From the NCBI GenBank assembly GCA_019662005.1, contig JAIFWG010000012.1, positions 1 through 12,346 of the forward strand: DNA of 12,346 nucleotides, in the 5' to 3' direction. Numbering within the stretch: position 1 is the first letter of the stretch; each line of letters begins with the position of its first letter. Shown piece after piece: positions 7,191 through 12,346 of this stretch. This stretch comes from Candidatus Parcubacteria bacterium (GTDB taxonomy: Bacteria > Patescibacteriota > Minisyncoccia > 2-02-FULL-40-12 > GWA2-44-9). The translations under genes were made by a program, and so were the position numbers. The notes beneath the pieces are model-generated. The model had not been told where the DNA came from. It searched no databases and was given only the letters and a program-made list of their open reading frames with translations.

Positions 7191-8496
7191 CTGATTGCTG
7201 CAGAGAGATGCGGATTGTTTTAAGGACAATACCAAAGTCTAAGAGGAAGGAACGGTTCTTAATATAGTATAGATCGTATTGAAGTTTCTCTGCGGCGTCC
7301 TGGACCGATGCTCCATAAGGGTAATTAATTTGAGCCCAGCCAGATAATCCTGGTTTAATAAGATACCGCTCTTCATAAAAAGGAATGTGTTCTTTTAGCT
7401 TTTCGTGGAACTCTGGTCTTTCTGCTCGTGGGCCCACAAGAGACATAGCCCCGCTTACAATAGTCCAAAATTGAGGAATCTCATCAAGGCGAGTTTTTCT
7501 TAAGAACCTTCCTATACGGGTTACTCTGGTATCGTTATCTGCAGCCCAGACCGCTCCGGTTTTAGCTTCGGCATCTGGAATCATGGTTCTAAACTTTACG
7601 ATTTGAAATGATTTTCCTAGATGTCCAATTCGAGTCTGGCGATGAAATATTGGTCCTCTGGAATCAAGTTGCATTGCAGCAACAATAAAAGGATAGGCAA
7701 TGAGAGAAAGAGCCCCAAATACTGATCCAAGGATCATATCGGCAATACGTTTCAAGCCTTCGTAAACTTTTTTATTTCCTTCACTTAAATTTTCTAAAAA
7801 CCAAATTTGATTAATAGCTCCAAGGGGAACTCTGCCTGTGAGTTGCTCATATAACATTGGAAGACTATAAAAAGTTATTGAACGGTTCAAAGAACGGTAG
7901 AGAAGATCTATTATAGAGGAACGCTGATAAGCTTCCGGACCGATAACTATAGTATTAATATGTTTTTCCTTTATTTCTTCTTCAAGCTCTTTTAATGGTA
8001 CAGAAGCATCAACAATACTTTTTAGTTGATAGCCTAATTGGGGATTGCGTTGGATAAACTCCGCCAGCTCTTTAGCCTGGTCGCTGTTCCCAACCATCAG
8101 AGTGGATTTGTGGAATTTAGTTTCTACTACGCTGTTAAACATTGATCGAACCAATATATCCAGCCCAGAGAATATTGCTATAAAGATTAATAGATTTGTT
8201 TTTGGGGTGATGCCAAAAATGGGAATTAAGTAAAAGAATGAAATCGAAATTACTGTAGCAATAATAATTGATTGAGATATCGCGCTATAAAAATGTATTG
8301 AGTTTCTAAATGTTCTGGGATCATAAAGGTTTGCAATATAAAAGATTGCTAACCATAAAATAAAAATAATAGTGAAAGGTGCAAGGTGAGTATAGTATCT
8401 CAACGCAAGATCGCTATCATATCGAATGATGAGAGTGGCTGCGAGAGAAATGTATAGAAGCGCTATGTCGAAAATAAGTAGTAAGAATTTTCTCAT
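7183..8496 (-). CDS. Polyprenyl-phosphate sugar-1-phosphate transferase (WbaP/WcaJ-like initiating glycosyltransferase)
   Basis: This membrane enzyme transfers a sugar-1-phosphate from an NDP-sugar to undecaprenyl phosphate, the first step of exopolysaccharide or O-antigen assembly. The N-terminal ~120 residues hold about four hydrophobic segments. A Rossmann-like CoA_binding_3-type middle domain follows (about 130-230, with TLMVGNSDQA at 132-141). The catalytic sugar transferase domain starts near 245 with a re-entrant hydrophobic helix (about 251-275). It carries KFRTM at 301-305, the Asp-Glu pair in RLDEIPQF at 336-343, VGPRAERPEF at 354-363 and PGLSGWAQINYPYG at 382-395. The 437-aa length matches the WbaP-type three-part architecture. 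ATG 8496 has no Shine-Dalgarno site but a consensus promoter lies just upstream. It would supply the lipid-linked sugar used by the flippase and ligase encoded convergently. The donor sugar (glucose, galactose or other) is not determinable. Confidence 0.93.
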   Translation of the reverse strand: MRKFLLLIFDIALLYISLAATLIIRYDSDLALRYYTHLAPFTIIFILWLAIFYIANLYDPRTFRNSIHFYSAISQSIIIATVISISFFYLIPIFGITPKTNLLIFIAIFSGLDILVRSMFNSVVETKFHKSTLMVGNSDQAKELAEFIQRNPQLGYQLKSIVDASVPLKELEEEIKEKHINTIVIGPEAYQRSSIIDLLYRSLNRSITFYSLPMLYEQLTGRVPLGAINQIWFLENLSEGNKKVYEGLKRIADMILGSVFGALSLIAYPFIVAAMQLDSRGPIFHRQTRIGHLGKSFQIVKFRTMIPDAEAKTGAVWAADNDTRVTRIGRFLRKTRLDEIPQFWTIVSGAMSLVGPRAERPEFHEKLKEHIPFYEERYLIKPGLSGWAQINYPYGASVQDAAEKLQYDLYYIKNRSFLLDFGIVLKTIRISLQQSGK

Positions 8497-8507
8497 TGGA
8501 TATCTAT

Positions 8508-8536
8508 ATTATACATAATTTAAAGGTGTTTGGCAA
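8508..8536 (-). promoter_or_regulatory. Consensus promoter of the sugar transferase gene
   Basis: On the minus strand TTGCCA (8536-8531) and a perfect TATAAT (8513-8508) are separated by 17 nt. The ATG at 8496 lies 11 nt beyond the -10 box, leaving a leader of only a few bases. Confidence 0.8.
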
Positions 8537-8538
8537 GT

Positions 8539-8556
8539 CATTCATGTTTCATTCAT
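8539..8556 (+). promoter_or_regulatory. PhoB/OmpR-style tandem operator, CATTCAT-N4-CATTCAT
   Basis: Two identical 7-bp direct repeats (8539-8545 and 8550-8556) are separated by GTTT, giving an 11-bp period. This is the geometry bound by tandem dimers of winged-helix response regulators, as in the E. coli pho box. It occupies the -35 region of the protease promoter, 12 nt upstream of that promoter's -10, and abuts the -35 of the divergent transferase promoter. The binding factor is inferred; none is encoded in the window. Confidence 0.45.
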
Positions 8557-8574
8557 TCCAATCCTTGATATACT
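8546..8574 (+). promoter_or_regulatory. Promoter of the secreted protease gene
   Basis: A -10 box TATACT (8569-8574) lies 7 nt before the ATG at 8582. The 17-nt-spaced -35 position reads GTTTCA (8546-8551), a poor match, and is overlapped by the direct repeats at 8539-8556. This suggests an activator-dependent start. Transcription would begin at or next to the ATG. Confidence 0.55.
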
Positions 8575-8581
8575 AATCATA

Positions 8582-10267
8582 ATGTATTCAAAACTAAGAT
8601 CAACAATTCAGGGCTTCATGATAACGGCTTTTGTAGTCTTAGCCCTCTCTTTCTCTTCCTTTGTATCTGCAGATACATTGGGCCAACAGCAAAACTTTAT
8701 TGTAAATAAAGATTTTGACGTCTCTGGTCGCTCCACAGTAGGCGCTACCTTAGTTGTTAGTAGCGATCATGCTTATTGGTATGTAGATAATACTTACTAT
8801 AATAACCTCTTTCCTTCGGAAAGATCACTCTTTATTAGCTCACTCAATGATTTGGCCAAAGAGTTTGATGCTAATATATATCCCAAAGAAACTCAATTTT
8901 GGGGCTCTGAACCAAATCCGGGTATAGATAATGATCCCCATCTTACAATTCTCCTTGAGCGCTTGCGCCCCAATACTGGCGGATATTTTGATACCAGCAA
9001 CGGAATTTCAAGAAAAGAGGCTCCAGAATCAAACCAAAGAGAAATGATTACCGTAGCTCTTGATTCATTGGCAGACAACCGAGCTAAAGTATTTTTAGCT
9101 CATGAATTTCAGCACCTTATTTCTTTCAATCAAAAAGAACTTGCCCATAGAGTCTCTGAAGATGTTTGGCTAAACGAATTGAGATCGCAATATGCAATTA
9201 CGGTGGCAGGGTATAATGACAATTCAAGAAATTCTGATTTAAGATTAAGATCAGCCGCTTTTCTTACTAATCCAACTGATAGTTTGACTGAATGGCCTAA
9301 CACGACTTTGGATTATGCTTCAATAACTCTATTTGGCGAATACCTTGCCGAGCGTTTTGGTCCTTCGATTTTGCCAGCAACACTTAAAAGCAGCAAAACC
9401 GGCATTGAGTCTGTGAACGAATACCTTGCCACCCACAATTACACCGAACGCTTTAATGATGTTTTTGCCGACTGGGTTCTTGCAAACTATATAAACAATC
9501 CTGTCCTAAATAGCGCTTATGGATATACCAATCCCACCCTTCAAGGCTTTTCCGTCCCGGTAACCGATAATGAGCGATTGTTTTATCCCGCTAAATTTAC
9601 TTTTGCCTATTCGATCAAGCCATGGCAGTCAGAATGGTTTCGCTTTAATTTAGACCCAAATCAGCCAAGCTCTAGGTCGCTTCATATTGTTGATAATGAT
9701 ACTAATCAGGCGTTTAAGGTTCGTTACATAGATAATTTGGGTCAAGTAAAAACATTTACTCACGAGACTTTTGTGAATAATGCCCCAGGGTTATCTTGGT
9801 TTGTTTTGATGCCTCTTAATAGTTCTAAAATTTCAGACTTTACGATAAACGATCCCGCCACTCCTTATACTTTAAGCATAGATTATGTTGACCGGGCTCT
9901 TGCTGTGCAGGCTGCTCTTTCAAACGGAGCCCTAATTAAACACACTTCCGCTCCAGATAATAATTATGTAATTGAGGGTCAGTACAAGCGTTATTTGTCT
10001 CCGGCTGTAATTAAGCTGTATGGTCACCTTGATCCATCAAAATCAATAACTGTACCAGAAGAAGATTTTGATAAATATGTCACTTCTAACTACGTCAGAA
10101 ATGTAAATGATAAAAAAGTATATACCGTTTGGCCTGATGGTACTAAGCACTGGCTCAATATCACCGCACAAAGATTTAACGAGTCGGGCCGCGACTGGAA
10201 CTCTATATTTGTTATTAACGATCTCGAGTTTAATTCATATCAAATGGGAGCGCCAATTACTCAGTAA
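8582..10267 (+). CDS. Secreted M30-like zinc metalloprotease with C-terminal repeat modules
   Basis: This is a predicted secreted zinc peptidase. An N-terminal signal peptide has basic residues at 4-6, a hydrophobic core about 12-27, and a likely cleavage after VSA at 28-30. The zinc site is HEFQH at 174-178 with E175 as catalytic base; E199 in WLNE, 21 residues later, is the likely third ligand, as in gluzincins and hyicolysin-type M30 peptidases. The catalytic part spans roughly 35-305. A beta-rich region follows (about 330-435) and then two similar short modules, about 451-474 (NYVIEGQYKRYLSP) and 505-531 (VYTVWPDGTKHWL), like surface or wall modules seen in Patescibacteria (family recall, not verified). 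No membrane anchor or sorting signal follows, so it is released or held by the modules. ATG 8582 fits the signal peptide and the promoter. The gene stands alone between a divergent promoter and its terminator. Confidence 0.82.
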   Translation: MYSKLRSTIQGFMITAFVVLALSFSSFVSADTLGQQQNFIVNKDFDVSGRSTVGATLVVSSDHAYWYVDNTYYNNLFPSERSLFISSLNDLAKEFDANIYPKETQFWGSEPNPGIDNDPHLTILLERLRPNTGGYFDTSNGISRKEAPESNQREMITVALDSLADNRAKVFLAHEFQHLISFNQKELAHRVSEDVWLNELRSQYAITVAGYNDNSRNSDLRLRSAAFLTNPTDSLTEWPNTTLDYASITLFGEYLAERFGPSILPATLKSSKTGIESVNEYLATHNYTERFNDVFADWVLANYINNPVLNSAYGYTNPTLQGFSVPVTDNERLFYPAKFTFAYSIKPWQSEWFRFNLDPNQPSSRSLHIVDNDTNQAFKVRYIDNLGQVKTFTHETFVNNAPGLSWFVLMPLNSSKISDFTINDPATPYTLSIDYVDRALAVQAALSNGALIKHTSAPDNNYVIEGQYKRYLSPAVIKLYGHLDPSKSITVPEEDFDKYVTSNYVRNVNDKKVYTVWPDGTKHWLNITAQRFNESGRDWNSIFVINDLEFNSYQMGAPITQ

Positions 10268-10298
10268 CTAAAAAATTTCCTTACGGAAATTTTTTAGT
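10267..10298 (+). terminator. Terminator of the protease gene
   Basis: Arms 10267-10280 and 10285-10298 are perfect 14-bp reverse complements around a TTAC loop. The stem is A/T-rich (AAAAAATTTCC with GGAAATTTTTT) and a run of seven T follows at 10312-10318. The first base of the hairpin is the last base of the TAA stop. Confidence 0.85.
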
Positions 10299-10318
10299 AG
10301 TAGTTATCCACTTTTTTT

Positions 10319-10347
10319 ATTACAAAAGTATTTTTAACTCGTATAAT
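10319..10347 (+). promoter_or_regulatory. Promoter upstream of the structured leader and micropeptide
   Basis: ATTACA (10319-10324), a 17-nt spacer and a perfect TATAAT (10342-10347) lie just after the protease terminator. Transcription would start near 10354, giving a leader of about 120 nt before the micropeptide ATG at 10475. A second -10-like TATACT at 10403-10408 has no matching -35 at normal spacing. Confidence 0.55.
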
Positions 10348-10350
10348 AAA

Positions 10351-10468
10351 TAGGTAAGTTGATTTTGATTTATTGACCTACAAGCACGAGGGTCGATGCT
10401 TGTATACTAATAGTTAAGGAGGGATGGAGACGAGGAAGATATACAAAATATCTCTTGGTCTCCTAACT
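10351..10468 (+). promoter_or_regulatory. Structured leader or small RNA with alternative pairings
   Basis: Together with its promoter this fills most of the gap between the protease and the micropeptide. One hairpin pairs TACAAGCA (10379-10386) with TGCTTGTA (10397-10404), with an inner CGA/TCG stem closed on GGG. A second, larger hairpin pairs GGAGAC (10426-10431) with GTCTCC (10458-10463) and continues inward to ATAT (10439-10442) with ATAT (10448-10451). Outside it, AGTTA (10412-10416) pairs with TAACT (10464-10468). The same CTCC (10460-10463) can instead pair with the GGAG (10418-10421) of a Shine-Dalgarno-like AAGGAGGG, so the two pairings exclude each other. I do not recognise a known riboswitch or ncRNA family. 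It may be a regulatory leader, a stable small RNA, or both. Confidence 0.45.
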
Positions 10469-10474
10469 AAAATT

Positions 10475-10537
10475 ATGGCAAAGAAAAAAGCATCGAAAAA
10501 GAAAGCAAAGAAGGGTGGAAAAAAGAAGAAAAGGTAA
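10475..10537 (+). CDS. Lysine-rich micropeptide, 20 aa
   Basis: An ATG-to-TAA frame encodes a 20-residue peptide beginning MAKKKASKKK and ending KKKKR. It has 12 Lys and 1 Arg, no acidic residue and no hydrophobic stretch. It would bind nucleic acid, rRNA or the acidic ribosome surface; this is inferred from charge only, and no family is recognised. The frame is bracketed by a promoter and structured leader upstream and a perfect terminator 7 nt after its stop, so it looks like a complete transcription unit. An in-frame ATG at 10424 would extend it to 37 aa, but the AAGGAGGG there directly abuts that ATG, too close for normal initiation, and the added part lies in the hairpin. It could also be chance in an A-rich stretch. 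Confidence 0.55.
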   Translation: MAKKKASKKKAKKGGKKKKR

Positions 10538-10543
10538 CTTCTT

Positions 10544-10570
10544 AGACAGCCGCGCATTGCGCGGCTGTCT
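10544..10570 (+). terminator. Terminator of the micropeptide unit
   Basis: Arms 10544-10555 and 10559-10570 are perfect 12-bp reverse complements around an ATT loop, followed by the T-rich TCTTTATTATTT. The central 15 bases (10550-10564) are identical to the core of the hairpin at 5691-5705. Confidence 0.88.
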
Positions 10571-10606
10571 TCTTTATTATTTCATCAGCAAGAGTAATAT
10601 TAAACT

Positions 10607-10930
10607 ATGACAATCGATATCTCTACCAAAAACATAACTTTAGATAACCCACTCCGAGTATTTGTAGAAGAGAAGATCGGAGCCTTGGAAAAAATGATTA
10701 GCAGCCCAGCCGAAGCCCGCGTCGAAATAGGCAAACCCTCTCGTCATCATCGCTCTGGTCCTATTTTTTATGCCGAAGTTAATTTAAGAGTTGATGGTAA
10801 GCTCTTGCGCGGAGAGTCGTCCCACGATGACTTGCGTACCGCCATTGATCAAGCCAGGGATGAGCTTAAAATTCAGCTCAAAAAGCTAAAAGAAAAGAAA
10901 AAGGATTTAGCCAGAATGCCCAGAAAGTAA
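10607..10930 (+). CDS. hpf: Ribosome hibernation promoting factor, short HPF/RaiA type
   Basis: This small cytoplasmic protein binds the decoding region of the 30S subunit and silences or dimerises ribosomes under stress or starvation. It is 107 aa, matching short HPF/YfiA (about 95-113 aa), and lacks the C-terminal dimerisation domain of long HPF. The family beta-alpha-beta-beta-beta-alpha order is visible: MTIDISTKNITLDNPLRVFVEEKI at the start, RVEIGKPSRHHRSG and FYAEVNLRVDGKLLRGES strands in the middle, then DDLRTAIDQARDELKIQLKK as the second helix. The tail (about 93-107) is strongly basic. A -10-like TAATAT (10595-10600) lies 6 nt before ATG 10607 but no good -35 is seen. secA starts 40 nt after its stop, an order also found in Firmicutes. 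Confidence 0.9.
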   Translation: MTIDISTKNITLDNPLRVFVEEKIGALEKMISSPAEARVEIGKPSRHHRSGPIFYAEVNLRVDGKLLRGESSHDDLRTAIDQARDELKIQLKKLKEKKKDLARMPRK

Positions 10931-10956
10931 GACTTTATTTTGGGATCAAATTGTGA

Positions 10957-10968
10957 TATTATAAGGAA
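10957..10968 (+). promoter_or_regulatory. -10-like box and Shine-Dalgarno-like site before secA
   Basis: TATTAT (10957-10962) is followed directly by AAGGAA (10963-10968), two bases before ATG 10971. It is the only plus-strand start in the window with a plausible Shine-Dalgarno match, though the spacing is short. No convincing -35 is visible, so secA may instead be read from the hpf promoter. Confidence 0.35.
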
Positions 10969-10970
10969 CC

Positions 10971-12346
10971 ATGGCTTTTTTATCAGGACTCTTTGGAAAT
11001 GCTAATGACAGATATATCAAGTCATTGCAGCCCACAATTGATAAGATTAACAGCCTCGAAAAGGACTTCGGGCGGCTTTCTGATTCTCAGCTCAAAGACA
11101 AAACCGCAGAATTTAAATCTCGATTAGAAAAAGGCGAATCATTGGATGATCTTTTGCCCGAAGCTTTTGCTTCTGTACGAGAAGCATCAAAGCGAACTCT
11201 TAGTCAGCGCCACTACGACGTTCAGCTAATAGGAGGTATTGTGCTTCATCAAGGCAAGATCGCCGAGATGCGTACTGGAGAAGGTAAAACTTTGGTTGCA
11301 ACGCTGCCAACATATTTAAACGCTCTTGTAGGCAAGGGTGTTCATGTCGTTACAGTAAACGACTATTTAGCGCGCCGCGATGGAGTTTGGATGGGCCAGA
11401 TTTATAACGCTCTAGGACTTTCAACCGGAGTTATTAATCACGACTCAAGTTTTATATACGATGCGTCTCATACCAGTAAAGAAGAAGATAAAGAGCGAGA
11501 CATCGAAGGCGGCTTCAAGGTTGTCCACGAGTTTTTACGACCAGTCACTCGCCGTGAATCTTATCAAGCCGATATTACCTATGGCACTAACAACGAATAC
11601 GGATTTGATTATCTGCGAGACAACATGGCTTACACGCCAGAGCAGATGTCTCAGAGGCCTCATGCATATGCAATCGTAGACGAAGTCGACTCTATTTTAA
11701 TCGACGAAGCCCGAACGCCGCTTATTATTTCTGCTCCTGATGTAGACTCTGGCAAATTATACGAAACTTTTGCTCGCATCGCTCCAAAACTAAAAGAAGG
11801 CGAAGACTATAATGTTGATATCAAAGAAAAGGTTGTTGCGCTCACCGAAGTTGGTATAGAAAAAGTCGAACAGATGCTTGGCATGAAGAATATTTATGAC
11901 GAAGGCGGTATTCGCCATGTTCATCACCTTGAACAGGCTCTTCGGGCTCAAGTTATTTATAACAAAGATCGCGACTATGTTGTAAAAGACGGCGAAGTTA
12001 TTATTGTTGATGAGTTTACTGGCCGCTTAATGCCGGGCCGGCGCTGGTCTGAAGGTTTGCACCAAGCAGTTGAGGCCAAAGAAGGCGTTAGGGTTCAAAA
12101 AGAATCGCGTACTCTGGCTACGATTACATTTCAAAACTACTTTAGACTCTATAGCAAATTAGCTGGTATGACTGGTACTGGTCAGACTTCGGCTGAGGAG
12201 TTTCATAAGGTTTATAAGTTAGATGTAATGTCAGTTCCACCCAACAAGCCAATGATCCGTAAGGATTTGCCTGATCGTATTTATAAAACTGAAAACGGAA
12301 AATTCAAAGCTATTACTCAAGAGATCAAAGCCCGCAATCAAACTGG
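10971..12346 (+). CDS. secA: Protein translocase ATPase SecA, 3' truncated by window end
   Basis: SecA is the ATPase that drives unfolded preproteins through the SecYEG channel. The N-terminal 458 codons are present and the frame is open to the end of the window. The N-terminus FLSGLFGNANDRYIKSLQP is typical. Nucleotide-binding domain 1 shows MRTGEGKT (Walker A, 100-107, K106), VNDYLARRD (129-137), TYGTNNEYGFDYLRDNM (203-219) and the Walker B DEVDSILIDEARTPLI (237-252). The preprotein cross-linking domain follows with KDRDYVVKDGEVIIVDEFTGRLMPGRRWSEGLHQA, then the return to NBD1 at FRLYSKLAGMTGTGQTSAEEF. A charged insertion sits at about 165-190 (SHTSKEEDKERDIEGGF). NBD2, the scaffold domain and any C-terminal metal-binding tail are outside the window. 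Its clients should include the signal-peptide-bearing protease encoded upstream. Confidence 0.97.
   Translation, partial: MAFLSGLFGNANDRYIKSLQPTIDKINSLEKDFGRLSDSQLKDKTAEFKSRLEKGESLDDLLPEAFASVREASKRTLSQRHYDVQLIGGIVLHQGKIAEMRTGEGKTLVATLPTYLNALVGKGVHVVTVNDYLARRDGVWMGQIYNALGLSTGVINHDSSFIYDASHTSKEEDKERDIEGGFKVVHEFLRPVTRRESYQADITYGTNNEYGFDYLRDNMAYTPEQMSQRPHAYAIVDEVDSILIDEARTPLIISAPDVDSGKLYETFARIAPKLKEGEDYNVDIKEKVVALTEVGIEKVEQMLGMKNIYDEGGIRHVHHLEQALRAQVIYNKDRDYVVKDGEVIIVDEFTGRLMPGRRWSEGLHQAVEAKEGVRVQKESRTLATITFQNYFRLYSKLAGMTGTGQTSAEEFHKVYKLDVMSVPPNKPMIRKDLPDRIYKTENGKFKAITQEIKARNQT

Noticed and set aside
10393..10440. Loose likeness of GTCGATG ... GGAGGGATGGAGACGAGGAAG to a 23S rRNA segment near E. 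coli 1500
   Set aside because: Only short purine-rich words match from memory, flanking rRNA is absent, and the stretch folds as its own hairpin. An rRNA-mimic leader remains a remote possibility that a covariance search would settle.
10945..10957. Small inverted repeat ATCA/TGAT between hpf and secA
   Set aside because: A 4-bp match in AT-rich DNA is expected by chance, and no terminator tail follows.
11461..11679. A 72-codon plus-strand frame inside secA
   Set aside because: It is out of frame with a strongly conserved SecA sequence and has low-complexity, non-homologous translation.
1..12346. CRISPR arrays, tRNA genes, insertion sequences, integrase attachment sites
   Set aside because: No regularly spaced repeats, cloverleaf-like sequences, transposase motifs or target-site duplications were seen on either strand.
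1..12346. Alternative genetic code with TGA as Gly (as in Gracilibacteria/Absconditabacteria)
   Set aside because: All reading frames are intact under the standard code and none needs an in-frame TGA to be read as an amino acid.

Overview
The window looks like a chromosomal piece of a small-genome, AT-rich bacterium of the Candidate Phyla Radiation (Patescibacteria, probably Parcubacteria-like). This is inferred from the style of the proteins (an O-antigen-ligase-like protein with a TPR tail, short compact enzymes, a secreted HEFQH protease with C-terminal modules, a lysine-rich micropeptide), very tight gene packing and the scarcity of usable Shine-Dalgarno sites. No rRNA or other marker gene is present to prove it. 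The standard genetic code fits: all ten visible stop codons are TAA and no TGA has to be read through.

Region 1 (1-5683, plus strand) is the end of a surface-polysaccharide operon. It holds a 5'-truncated deoxysugar C-methyltransferase, a short RmlD-like SDR protein, a short RmlC-like cupin, a Wzx-type flippase, and an O-antigen ligase/Wzy-like membrane protein with TPR repeats. The genes overlap or lie 1-4 nt apart. The first three genes suggest tailoring of an NDP-4-keto-sugar into a branched deoxysugar; the last two would export and polymerise or ligate the glycan.

Region 2 (5713-8496, minus strand) runs convergently. It holds a WbaP/WcaJ-like polyprenyl-phosphate sugar-1-phosphate transferase, which would start glycan assembly, then a fold-type III PLP decarboxylase resembling biosynthetic arginine decarboxylase. 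Each has its own promoter. A perfect 16-bp-arm hairpin at 5681-5715, which contains both stop codons, separates regions 1 and 2.

Region 3 (8497-10298) starts at an 85-nt divergent promoter region that contains a PhoB/OmpR-style pair of 7-bp direct repeats. It continues with a secreted M30-like metalloprotease and its terminator.

Region 4 (10299-12346) contains a structured leader with mutually exclusive pairings in front of a 20-residue lysine-rich micropeptide, a strong terminator, a short ribosome hibernation factor (HPF), and the N-terminal 458 codons of secA, which runs off the end. The hpf-secA order also occurs in Firmicutes.

A recurring theme is that -10-like boxes lie only about 6-11 nt upstream of start codons, which suggests leaderless or near-leaderless mRNAs. 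A second theme is that intrinsic terminators begin at or inside the stop codon. The least explained part is the leader plus micropeptide at 10319-10570.
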